Source: Spirochaetaceae bacterium
Lineage (GTDB): Bacteria > Spirochaetota > Leptospiria > Leptospirales > Leptonemataceae
DNA: 56,400 nucleotides
NCBI GenBank assembly: GCA_002729885.1
Contig: PBUB01000020.1
Location: forward strand, 1 to 56,400
Direction of reading: 5' to 3'
Below the pieces are notes generated by a model. It ran no database searches, was not told the DNA's origin, and was given only the letters and a program-made list of their open reading frames with translations. Below are positions 45,901 to 51,384 of this stretch, in pieces. How positions within the stretch are numbered: the first letter of the stretch is position 1; each line of letters begins with the position of its first letter. A program made the position numbers and the translations under genes.

Positions 45901-48558
45901 GAGTCCGTTTCGGGGACAGCTCAAGATCCGAAGACACGCGGCACAACTAAGGATCCTGAGGAACTCGGAAAATTCGGAACATGGATTGGAAGGGGCCCGG
46001 ATGGACACCACACCTGGCTACTGGAACAGGGAGCAGGAAAAGCGTTAACCGAGGATTATGGCTCGGGAATGGTGTCCCTTGCCGCTCAAGGTATGACCAA
46101 CGGTCTGGGCCAAATGGGGGCGGCGCATTCCAGGCCCGGTATGCCAGGAACGCCAGGATTCTATCTCCAGCTTAGCTTCTGGAATAATTCGGTAGCGGAG
46201 CGAAATGCTGAGTATGTCCAGAGTGCTGGAGGCACCATCGACCCAATCAGCGGGTTAGCGAACACTTTCAACCCCGTAGCTATCCTGGCAACGGCAGCTA
46301 CGAACGTAGAAGTGGGTAGTCGGGTTCATGGGAGAGATCGCGGCAATCTCATCGGTGCAAACATTGCTTCTCCGATCGCTGAAGCAATGAAAGTGGCAGG
46401 TCCCGCAATTACGGGGGCCTTGGGATGGACCGGAGTCGGACTCGTAGTCGGGGCGGCAGTCACTGCAATTGGACACTCCATTCGCGTCAATCCTACGACC
46501 GGAGAGATGGGAATGGGAACTTCCGACCAAATGGCAATCAATACCCTATTTTCCATGATGTCCGGCCCGGGACCTGGGGCCAGTATCGGTACGCAGCTGG
46601 CATCAAATGCGGTCAAATCTATTGTTCAAAGCTCCTTCGAATATGACCAAAGCGGGGATCTGAAGGGTTTTAAAGTGGCCCAGGGGCGAGAGGGCTCTGC
46701 ATTGATGTTGAGAACCGCAGTCAATGCTGGAACAACGCTCTTTGGCGGATCGGAGGTAGGTCAATCTATGGGCCTTGGCAATGGAGGAGTTTCCGGCGCC
46801 GTACTCAATCAGGCGGGGACGGTATTCGGAGAGTACGCGGTGCGGCAAATAGTAGGCAAGGAGTACTCTAATTATGAAGCCGTTACTACCCCCTCTACTG
46901 CGATTCTCGGCCGAATGTTCGGGCAGAGCTTGGGCCAATGGGCAGGTGAGCAATTGGCTGGGACAGAAGCTATTGGGAACTACATGGAGAGCGAGCTGAT
47001 TGAGCGGATTGCGCACCAGGCTCAAGATACTGGTAATAAACATGCCGCAGCTTTAATCTTTCAAGCCTTAGGAGCCCGTAGAAAGGAGGAAAGCTGGTTG
47101 ATTTCGGGGCTTGATTCCGTTGGGGACGCTATTGGTAGCGCATTGGACCCATTCCAGGCTGCTCTTTCGGGGGTTGGCGGCTGGTTCGCTAACCTCGGGG
47201 ATCGAGTTTCGAATCTAATTGTCCATGGCAGCGTTTGGACTCCATCAGAGAAAGAGGCGTTGCTGAACAAGATGTTTAACATGTATGCAATCTCACATGA
47301 ACAACCTAAAGGGAGATTTCGCAGGGATGTAAAAAGGCAACCGGAGATGCATACGGTAAGGGATCCATCGAGCCTGGAGGATGAGTTCTTGTTCGATCGC
47401 TATGAGGTGAAGAAGGGCGATACCCTACAGAGCATAGCAAAGGAACATGGGATCGTTAATTGGAGGCTTATACAAAAATATAACAAACTGGAAGGCGAGG
47501 ATATTCAAGCCGGGGACATATTGCAGCTACCTAAGAAGTTGCCCGAAGGAGTATATTATTCCGACCCCGCTGCCGATCCTGCCAAAATTAAATCGATGAT
47601 TACTATCGAGCAGCTGAATATCCTCGCAAAGCTGGGCCAAGTAGCTGGCTTAGGCTTGGAAGATCATTTGAAGTCGCTGATCGTACCGCTTCAGGAGTAT
47701 ATCATAGGGGAATCTACCAAAATAGCCAACGAGGTTGCCGCATCTGGAAAGTATGGTAAGAACGCTAGGCTGCTTGCGGAGAAAGCGAAATTTGCCAATG
47801 GAATAAATAAAGTGATTCCGCTAATAGGAAACGGCTTATCGGCCGCTGCATTCTTGGATCGTCGGGTATCGATCGACCAATGGTCTCGAGGGGGACCGCA
47901 AGAAGTAATGAGGCCTATTGTGGATCAAGAGCTCCGGGATATCAACCATGCCCTATCATATCTGAAGAGAGGAATTGATGTGCAAGAAGCTAAGCTGATT
48001 AATAATGCTTACAATTCCAAGGCAGAAAAACAGGCCATCGAAAAGCAACTTCAGACCTATTATCAAGAGCGGGATTACTTGACGAATCAGAAGACCAATC
48101 TTACGCTTGCCCTACGGCTCCTAAATACAGATACGCAAGGGCCGGAGCTGAGGAACGAAGCTGCCAGAAATTTGGCTAGCTACTTCGAACAGGCAAATAT
48201 TCGATTTGGTGAGGACTCTGGACTTGTGCAAGAGAGGGCGCGTTTAGTTGCTGCCGAGCAGCTTACAGGTTTTCTTGCTATAAACAAAATCATCGCAATC
48301 GAATCGGGAAAATCATCTATTGATCTTGCCGGTAGTATTCCTTTGCCGGTGACGGGCCCTTACATGTTCATTCTGCCCATTGCTGCCATTGGTGGTTTAG
48401 AGTTATATGAGTATCTCGAATCCGGCAATGTAAAGGAGATAACTGAATTGTATCTTGAAAGTATCCGTCAGAGAGTTGAAGGCACTAAGCAATCTATGCA
48501 CACACGAAGATTGATGAGAATGGACGCTCGATTGAGATGGTCCCACATAAGTGAGTAG
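33976..48558 (+). CDS. Giant exported structural protein, 4860 aa (TIGR04388-like)
   Basis: The protein resembles the Leptospira 'longest protein' family, placed from memory. The only in-frame ATG before the signal segment is at 33976 (an earlier opening adds a non-protein-like tail). A 55-residue basic leader precedes a hydrophobic segment ending SLVA-QPF at residue 83. The body to about residue 3200 is highly acidic, rich in Glu, Asp, Ala, Leu and Gln, and probably mostly coiled coil. Hydrophobic segments lie near 3283-3315, 3366-3394 and 4099-4169, the last within a Gly/Met/Pro-rich region. A LysM module (YEVKKGDTLQSIAKEHG, residues 4476-4521) and a further hydrophobic segment (4788-4814) follow. 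From about residue 4290 the tail looks more AT-rich than the body. A surface or periplasmic scaffold is likely. Confidence 0.85.
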   Translation: MFSNQIKNSKKTVAQGAEIRSGSSERASGARGAGTNSHALREGGKTLPPTRKLRRSGWFLKSICIWLVINFLTIFVFPPSLVAQPFRDFEGEDKKALESYLNRATNMQDLDQWRSYVQAGLISLKADWEEDAAQEIQDRQDRIREEDLDDDQEEAELDALDTEYETARIDWETEASQLILEREADFRVKQENIEGLEISEQEYQDIIATAEATFENNPELDLDGWESLVEGLNASLVEAFETDLEARIAEARDNIGPLDDTQIEALDQAIAEKEAEIRNEFEMREHFYLLKAKNRYIALKRADDLSAKVQNESGSAEEIGDQAIQDAETQVEEQTAALLEQSEEALNSEEGSPDPLEYQRQVEEIISQGLQVFEEAEEDLYQDRLVWMEATKTSRAEAEEIWKEEHEKLKSARDAWLQAVQTKIEEGRAKYAEKFQEFEENRAQAEADLQDYIDQERDRWNGSSEQLASMVRGGGAALLEAKEAKEYYEELLVLMQGQENTTLYQFYEGEAAEMQESIEQFELILLNAQRELHGTLYSDDSSSGLLNDQREFAEDLREELEEFDEGTFRDDLVGWLSNEDNRTNYALYVRDIESDIRSNRLFVNRAQELEGSQDFNYEAMDSIEEMRELVAGLDKEYLEHGIEITKLINDIIKQKGGAEELWPEDVEEGSQQDLDAKALRAEALADIKEAIATEFFDKSTNEDLRLRELVLGKLEDGLYRQHITGNANDPYLMTDAEYEWEVLRRERDRQAQRLERARRVKHYADIAEKHGAGLEMAAVTDWRVQASKTKTDLLQLAYDVTAGEAGDLALQLQGMDPDADPAAYESLFEQLIQEQTDFELYAARGENLQASSDFISDVADLDSETVPDADDVNDMLSDLGALLSEFTGEDASAHPLIPFRNRLQSFRDEILSGNTSATTLANRWKALHGTAQALSLEMEKLAGEFNYSEERELIRTALSQPNLKQRNDALGDLKDDLESTTETLRLAEERLNESREAYKQARIDLEIQKSGNAEELIQIELRNAASALGSVMSQMKSVEDAADIPLQSSPERSSQEYYETIGERNRVTHRQQQTQEALALVDALKNAMDAREALAAVEGDADVQTRAEAVLAIEESLTVSPSPAVAQALSSLQARLDLLEDIQEIIDDEDTEEADREYQKDRKAQERRKLQKSLEDLDALMVSTEESVRMALLHRLDRKPDDSEIPDASELEERAEEIQEEMLGLSAQISFDLKQILESNQGNSYSVILADVEGRIATAEGAGDERNTFGLKVVRDWIIDNRDRIEAASESPDAQDPTPVAERWQALIDQANQLNDSSYYWMAFENSKPESSTDDWVNDFRTERTALLTALENVISADNEDLQDSFFSLSTEQRELLLGYSGVRAGNATYLRRDLEQIRSLIQRDLDQLDSSFERIFEREEAKSLTRSIQHAQKELQEAHPEYAETLNRLAILRSQLLEMEDEIDGAADATERANLEAKYSSDIAVLEDRIAELQDIVDAARPDVEARQEEIRRLSAYLQELKQGKGSSSQFVSRVRDFFTEDLRELQRDQQRRQIFESGNSSEPEETPVVEILGLALGVFIPNVRGEARKDGDAFLISDEFSSLGLTDIESIDDIADVLNESLPGPVLEALSTNLVDYAQDPQTAPLLSEEMQTAIMMLQGHLIEVAAAREIIDMRDSSVEEIKDRADRMKQNSAHLQEMLPAWKDFEDQIMEALQNGASPSAILAILDSQENFELLEEEARRNVDGDETTDVPEAIQQRLSLYEDAHELLRNYRTDQVLASALSSFQAQLQSELNPYSDFEAEKDPDYYLSSFQILDFDDAISVINSLSPSVDPDSDETLRKLLTAELPELASGSLSRSIIMEIMVNEPELTGDALKAALIQELNDAKSSLTSSLDEMMQAALTAQMLFSYLKGEDGKNEAWDGELASLTDTQKEKAFIIALQDFNSESSKDAFNPESYPEEFVNLLVVRGSELAEKRYQDFLDGQDLPGSVSEEERPGLNLSGIPVFFQKQILARDFHAFLDNASALTDFDAFSSLSGISNSEILGAYFESRKMEPRQTGLLNEILAVRQWNDMKAEADAMAGTDFPDNLLEADESEYSTDFQDYIFALRLNDFLADKTVTGSTIAEQKESFAVLFQQFLDDPAYSVNGKSLRERIASTDETAYLEDLGFEIQRQDLEANSLLPGSLYQRFLDGELNDPVPDEDNVLPDEFADILANHSDYLAMAQALTDSSQSDSGGEENFVEILALLETGGQGTLYDDPDLADRILADTGYENLSEPALSFVRSYINQDSAYQSVGGADLQTAIVETESAAITEDFFPTEGDLLIHQAFLEDHGADLNALSGAVSQALEGNPDFKDSPLFTYYLNQRGDLVRSLLDRASGANSDFYNGLSADEKADFEELKSLLEEDELLTEELQLRSDKVATSLNHSAMQNLAQSGTIPAMSSMALGYFSQRLSEADFALLKENRQALGRAMISAIFESGDEAALSGTLPAIFSSAAVTEGIQELVSQMGPQFKAGILDRASLWRTYLGDYAINNAKRSELKTLVEESRELQTRLQVDLFSGSADGADLMQERLEESGEGSAFILELMGGYLQTGNKDLESLARQADRDFRVATRLSEFADLRGPLTDSNGQQNLTLNRYVNHRTYIGSERAGQLNAYRQYLKGYNPSLFVDDEGKETDALDDVMSQVAAGEAISVDPDPDMDDPDPLKSFRQFTGSAYLEVEEIDTGYSTSEDLLNGDWENALLSDPENTNSESDILDGGADPDTEISAPVIRTVSSYNGREVTTLEDMREVYYANLANSYLESISGLHDVLRTVLEQANATQTRLDEQKDENVLEQAVAETLFGSPEDLENASYDEILEKVSAGEGDAVASLHENLSNRDSALVGEKAGLDQDVVTAQQAYEGTVSSREKSKKEFAQAGRRQESQNRAVRDYFNTVMVAVEQDYEQARADYELAEEQANTQRQEYFAAMQGYTDTMDQMSEIFELANASQQELDTRLTVQEYANTPYLYATSGGAADPEVDEEGNPVDESTISEDPWAQHAEDAAEAFEAALIAYNSIERQFKNAGYEILIQDNLDHFYRVAELRKQGHELFDEDLDEDELERLTELQDRKHYDFEDSELSQEDLDSLDGMTVEELQDLAAQDDGDSEDTWDLSNEAELILLTLRDLNERHGALIDARADYIFHTKRMVRLEKAATIVQSEIEKRQIAVQKKKEEFDRVFDDRFGAMETQEEEEARAVVYRRLADMWDTGRRDFGGEFMAWFYGTNQILDSVHQAYIGAALNPMVISFTPSQLAVSGAGVATWAGIQAEQKDAIETWMQARGADNMEYSSYAPVFFSFLASLGNRDRAILESQITKAIWIPVLYSSLATGFLAGGLAGGAQYRLARQKLLMADAKVVQATLLSLFTGLNTIESGKVSSVGEVRSAELEYEKAQAELDYLTKAPTKEELVDRITEFGAAEGYEFTEAEKQYIFDSMVGPPSDVEGGEPEDALNITDLATEVRCVDSMGIRYSCNPENVDGLHADNLSGETARVAQPDSQGTGDGSVQARQGIDDDAEEESAYDLGRVLKAMVAHGKELREQAKQRYIQEGQSAETTFALAERSSTMNELVEWASGDDILTEGIIEESIHSGREYAGYTAVYLDYLENAGQIQEAQLAQQVDLQQATWDARYEELQYKEALWESKMQTILNRGTDQWAAAENAFLTKWNDTKSAEEQAIADAEAKWEQRIADHYAEQAAWEEEMRLRLAEKTLDEDLGTAIDDLNAHIRTSRDALNADLPTIDREGALNEAKEKLARQSLNKDNLEGANKSIENFDTNVELQLKSRELGAGDIYDLMKGFQEDLKDHQDNMQVKAKVQILEEYRNLIDEFVKSIQRQNEAYEQQTRTAALSAGYIEHGEVFLKKGQGSTNIGVVDAIRHYDIVGEAESFKETSQIYASKEQFYALMEQTSMPQFEAILHVEKLKVYKWMESVSGTAQDPKTRGTTKDPEELGKFGTWIGRGPDGHHTWLLEQGAGKALTEDYGSGMVSLAAQGMTNGLGQMGAAHSRPGMPGTPGFYLQLSFWNNSVAERNAEYVQSAGGTIDPISGLANTFNPVAILATAATNVEVGSRVHGRDRGNLIGANIASPIAEAMKVAGPAITGALGWTGVGLVVGAAVTAIGHSIRVNPTTGEMGMGTSDQMAINTLFSMMSGPGPGASIGTQLASNAVKSIVQSSFEYDQSGDLKGFKVAQGREGSALMLRTAVNAGTTLFGGSEVGQSMGLGNGGVSGAVLNQAGTVFGEYAVRQIVGKEYSNYEAVTTPSTAILGRMFGQSLGQWAGEQLAGTEAIGNYMESELIERIAHQAQDTGNKHAAALIFQALGARRKEESWLISGLDSVGDAIGSALDPFQAALSGVGGWFANLGDRVSNLIVHGSVWTPSEKEALLNKMFNMYAISHEQPKGRFRRDVKRQPEMHTVRDPSSLEDEFLFDRYEVKKGDTLQSIAKEHGIVNWRLIQKYNKLEGEDIQAGDILQLPKKLPEGVYYSDPAADPAKIKSMITIEQLNILAKLGQVAGLGLEDHLKSLIVPLQEYIIGESTKIANEVAASGKYGKNARLLAEKAKFANGINKVIPLIGNGLSAAAFLDRRVSIDQWSRGGPQEVMRPIVDQELRDINHALSYLKRGIDVQEAKLINNAYNSKAEKQAIEKQLQTYYQERDYLTNQKTNLTLALRLLNTDTQGPELRNEAARNLASYFEQANIRFGEDSGLVQERARLVAAEQLTGFLAINKIIAIESGKSSIDLAGSIPLPVTGPYMFILPIAAIGGLELYEYLESGNVKEITELYLESIRQRVEGTKQSMHTRRLMRMDARLRWSHISE

Positions 48559-48559
48559 G

Positions 48560-49645
48560 ATGAGAAGTATCTATTTGCAAATCAAGCTGTCCGCCGTGTA
48601 TCTGTCTATTTGTGCTTTGGTTAGTTGCACGAATATTCAATTATCGAAAATTACTTATGCGGACTTTGTGGAAGAAAACGTAATTATGGGAGATGCCAAG
48701 GGGGATCTGTTGTTAGTTGATGCTGATCGGTGTAAGAAGTTAGACTCCCTTAGCACTGGATGGGTGGCGCCGCAATGGGACAAACTAACTGAGGAAGGAA
48801 ACGTTTTGGTGCAATCACGTCTCCTAAGTGATCCTCGACCACCCGAAATTGTTCAAGTCTCAGATAATCGCTTGGTGCAAAAAGACCTAAAATTAGACGG
48901 AGTCTCAGAGGCCTATGGTGGTGCAGGATTTCTTTTTTCCGCTGACTTGTCAGAGGCCTTTGTCTCCCAAAAGGGCCCATTAGGTAGTCCTGCCTTGCTG
49001 AAATGGTATTCAATGGGGCAGAATCGGCAGAAGTACAGTCTTAATAGAGTGTTTGAGATTCCAGCCGACTCTGGGATCTTCGTAATCGGAACCGTCTTCG
49101 TTTCCCCCCAAGCACTTCTGATACAGGGTGGAAATGGGATCCTGGTTCTGAGTGGTAATAGTTACGGAGAACAGGATGAGATACAATTGGACTTCTTGAA
49201 GAGCGCCAATATCGGTCCCTTTTTGGACGTGGTTGACCGCAACGTATTTTTTTATGCTAACAAACTAGAAAATGAAACTATAGTTCCGACTCTAATTGCG
49301 TACGACCTGGACACCAATGCGGCGAAATGGACAATTCCTCTAAGTAGGAGTGGGGCCATTGTAACTTCTTTTGATTCTGGAGGTGACTATGTTGCGTTTC
49401 GGATGAGTGATAATACGGTCATTATCGTAAACGTCAGAAAGGGAAGATCCTTTCTTCTGACCGATTTAACGGAAAAGGTTTCTCTCGTTCGAGTGTCACC
49501 GAGCGGCAGCCGCATTCTTATCCTTCAGTCCCATTCAACTCTGGTTTCGCAAACTATTGCACTCGAGGAATCTGGTTCAATAAATCCCTCTACTCCGCCC
49601 AGCAATTGTGAATTGTTACATGTCGGCTTTGAGGGGAGCGAATAA
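48560..49645 (+). CDS. Lipoprotein with beta-propeller-like repeats, candidate partner of the giant C-terminus
   Basis: The 361-residue product begins two bases after the giant's stop, at ATG 48560; a GTG at 48551 overlapping the stop is also possible. It has a lipoprotein signal (lipobox LVSC) and a body of short beta-strand units such as NVIMGDAKGDLLLVDADR, TLIAYDLDTNAAKWTIPL, DYVAFRMSDNTVIIVNV and VSPSGSRILILQS, which resemble WD40/quinoprotein-type propeller blades. AT-rich like the giant's tail. Its position directly after a variable C-terminus is where polymorphic toxin loci carry an immunity gene. That role is inference only; it could equally be an outer-surface partner. Confidence 0.6.
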   Translation: MRSIYLQIKLSAVYLSICALVSCTNIQLSKITYADFVEENVIMGDAKGDLLLVDADRCKKLDSLSTGWVAPQWDKLTEEGNVLVQSRLLSDPRPPEIVQVSDNRLVQKDLKLDGVSEAYGGAGFLFSADLSEAFVSQKGPLGSPALLKWYSMGQNRQKYSLNRVFEIPADSGIFVIGTVFVSPQALLIQGGNGILVLSGNSYGEQDEIQLDFLKSANIGPFLDVVDRNVFFYANKLENETIVPTLIAYDLDTNAAKWTIPLSRSGAIVTSFDSGGDYVAFRMSDNTVIIVNVRKGRSFLLTDLTEKVSLVRVSPSGSRILILQSHSTLVSQTIALEESGSINPSTPPSNCELLHVGFEGSE

Positions 49646-49885
49646 GGTTTCCGGTGGCGTTTCCTATGCTAAGGAACGCATCAATTCTGAGCCCGGCAAA
49701 TTAGATTTCATTCGTTAACTTTTATCGTGACTTGGTTAGGGAGTTAATTCAAAATTGGGGATATCCGAACTGCCGGAAAGCTAAGCCCCCCCAAGGCCCA
49801 GCGGGGTTCCCTGAGCAAAAGATTCTCTTTGAGTGAGCTTCGAATCTATGGCCTAAAAGAGTTCCGGGCAAATGCAGCGATGGCC

Positions 49886-49964
49886 AATCGAAGGGCCCAT
49901 ATTTCCTGAGCCCTTCGAATCGGTCTTTAATTGAATGTCGCCTCGGCGGAATAGCTGCTCACAG
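49886..49964. repeat. 79-bp direct repeat, copy A
   Basis: This segment matches 53628-53706 at 77 of 79 positions by eye. It contains the stem-loop and the last codons of a lipoprotein gene. Similarity continues at lower level through the coding part to about 50160. Confidence 0.85.
49888..49918. terminator. Stem-loop, copy A (terminator-like)
   Basis: TCGAAGGGCCCA and TGAGCCCTTCGA form a 12-position stem with one mismatch around the loop TATTTCC. It lies just downstream of the truncated minus-strand lipoprotein gene and is almost identical to the stem-loop at 53630-53660. No clear T-tract follows on either strand, so I call it terminator-like. Confidence 0.5.
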
Positions 49965-50164
49965 ATCCTCCGCTAAAGAGAAAGCTGACTTTTTTCGTAC
50001 CTGAAGGCAGGGTATAGACCTTGGTGTTGCCCACAACGGTGGTGTTTCCATCTTCTTGCGAGAGTGTGTTGCAGTCTGCGTCCAGATATCGGGGAAACAT
50101 AGGGCGATTGTCACTATTGGATGTATTCTTCAGAGTGACGGAAGTTGCGCCCGTGGGTACGAAT

Positions 50165-50176
50165 TGGACTGCTCCA
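50165..50176. repeat. Left arm of a 12-bp inverted repeat interrupted by the IS
   Basis: TGGACTGCTCCA pairs with TGGAGCAGTCCA at 51386-51397. Without the IS and one copy of its target duplication the two arms would be eight bases apart, forming a hairpin with the loop GAAATAAT. Confidence 0.8.
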
Positions 50177-50177
50177 G

Positions 50178-50182
50178 AAATA
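50178..50182. repeat. Target-site duplication, left copy
   Basis: AAATA here is repeated at 51379-51383 directly outside the right end of the IS. With the preceding G the match extends to six bases (GAAATA). Confidence 0.7.
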
Positions 50183-50223
50183 GTGGACACCCCATTTAGG
50201 TAGCCTCTGCATAGGAGGTTAAG

Positions 50224-50508
50224 ATGAAGAAGCCAAAATACTCTGTGGAGTTCCAGGAACAGGCAGTTCGTAAGACTCTAACGGGAGATCAATCCATTCG
50301 AGAAATAGCGGAGGGACTGGGCATCAGTTACTGGACCCTCAGGCAGTGGCGGAAGGAGTACATCAAGAACCAAAAAGATCAACCGGAACCTCGCAGACGT
50401 GGAAACGATGCCGAAGAGATTAAACTGCTGAAGGAAGAAATCGCAAACCTGAAAATGGATAATGCGATCTTAAAAAAGTATGCGGCCATGCTCTCCCGGG
50501 ACGACTGA
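50224..50508 (+). CDS. IS3-family transposase OrfA
   Basis: The 94-residue product is the DNA-binding half of the transposase. It has a helix-turn-helix (SIREIAEGLGISYWTLRQW) and a C-terminal leucine-zipper-like helix (EEIKLLKEEIANLKMDNAI). AGGAGG lies upstream. Near its end the frame reads TTA AAA AAG (50470-50478), whose A AAA AAG is a classical -1 slippery sequence. Shifting there enters the OrfB frame, giving an OrfAB fusion transposase, while normal termination gives OrfA alone. Confidence 0.93.
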   Translation: MKKPKYSVEFQEQAVRKTLTGDQSIREIAEGLGISYWTLRQWRKEYIKNQKDQPEPRRRGNDAEEIKLLKEEIANLKMDNAILKKYAAMLSRDD

Positions 50509-50522
50509 AGCGCTTTGAGATC

Positions 50523-51368
50523 ATGAAAATGCTCAAAGACACGTTTTCAGTAGTGCGCATGGCCAGACTTCTTGAAGTCTCGAGATCTGGATTTTATAGC
50601 CATTTGAAAATCGAAGGCAAAGAGCCTGATGCGGTTGAATCCTGGTTGATTATCGAGCTGCGACGCCTGTATGATCTCCATGAACGGTGCTATGGTCTTC
50701 GCAGGTTATGGGATGCGCTGAAGGATGAAGGCTATGCCTATAGCCGACTGACCGTGGCTCGGGCTATGAAAAAGGCCGGAATTTCCGGTAAAAAGCGAAA
50801 GAAGTTTCGACTGTGTACCACAGATTCAAATCATTCCTTTCCGATCAGTCCGAATCTACTCAAGCGCAATTTCCATGCATCGGGGCCGAATAGAGTCTGG
50901 GTTTCAGACATTACCCAGGTTCGTGTAGGTTCCCGATGGCTTTATTTGTGTGCGATTCAGGACCTGTATTCGAGGCGCATCGTTGGCTGGTCTATGAAAT
51001 CGCATATGGAAACTTCGCTTCTGAGAGATGCTCTTGAAATGGCCACTCTTCAGAGGGGGATGCATTCCGGATTGATCTTTCACTCGGATCGTGGCTCTCA
51101 GTATGCCAGTCACGAATTCCGCCAGACTCTGGGAAGACATGGATTTCTATCCAGTATGAGTCGGAAAGGAGATTGCTGGGATAATGCTTGTGCGGAATCG
51201 TTCTTTGCCAGCATGAAGAAAGAACTGAACTGTCGATCGTTCGAGAGCATCAAGGATGCTCGTAATCGGATATTTGACTATATCGAGTTGTTCTACAATC
51301 GTAGAAGGAAGCATAGCTACCTGGGAAATATATCCCCGGAGCAATTTGAAATGCAAAGGGTTGCCTGA
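50523..51368 (+). CDS. IS3-family transposase OrfB (DDE integrase core)
   Basis: The 281-residue product, counted from an internal ATG, has an HTH_21-type segment (YGLRRLWDALKDEG) and the rve core. The catalytic triad is visible as D129 in WVSDITQV, D189 in FHSDRGSQY and E225 in CAESFFASMK, with the typical 35 residues between the last two. In vivo the active form is probably an OrfAB fusion made by -1 frameshifting at 50472-50478; the frame between there and 50523 is open. It seems intact. Confidence 0.95.
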   Translation: MKMLKDTFSVVRMARLLEVSRSGFYSHLKIEGKEPDAVESWLIIELRRLYDLHERCYGLRRLWDALKDEGYAYSRLTVARAMKKAGISGKKRKKFRLCTTDSNHSFPISPNLLKRNFHASGPNRVWVSDITQVRVGSRWLYLCAIQDLYSRRIVGWSMKSHMETSLLRDALEMATLQRGMHSGLIFHSDRGSQYASHEFRQTLGRHGFLSSMSRKGDCWDNACAESFFASMKKELNCRSFESIKDARNRIFDYIELFYNRRRKHSYLGNISPEQFEMQRVA

Positions 51369-51378
51369 AAGGTGTCCG

Positions 51379-51383
51379 AAATA
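51379..51383. repeat. Target-site duplication, right copy
   Basis: AAATA identical to 50178-50182, flanking the right end of the IS. Confidence 0.7.
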
Positions 51384-51384
51384 A

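Larger units (their letters stand above)
49927..50182 (-). pseudogene. 5'-truncated copy of the lipoprotein gene at 53669-54103
   Basis: The minus strand encodes the C-terminal 85 or so residues of a lipoprotein: FVPTGATSVTLKNTSNS is identical to the intact copy apart from the last residues, NTTVVGNTK is shared, and both end SSYSAEATFN. The first half, including the signal peptide and lipobox, is missing. The frame runs into the left end of the IS element; even after removing the IS, the next DNA belongs to the orphan cassette, so the truncation predates or is independent of the IS insertion. Confidence 0.8.
50183..51378 (+). mobile_element. IS3-family insertion sequence
   Basis: A 1.2-kb element with imperfect terminal inverted repeats (TGGACACC at 50184-50191; GGTGTCC at 51371-51377, with further matched positions inward). 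It carries two overlapping-frame genes of the IS3 layout and a flanking 5-base AAATA duplication. The ends and both reading frames are intact, so it may still be active. The last base at each end depends on whether the duplication is counted as five or six bases. Confidence 0.92.

Noticed and set aside
34507..46646. Many antisense open frames of 60-280 codons opposite the giant gene
   Set aside because: They follow from the codon bias of the acidic repeats-like body and are hydrophobic or Cys/Phe-rich nonsense with no starts.
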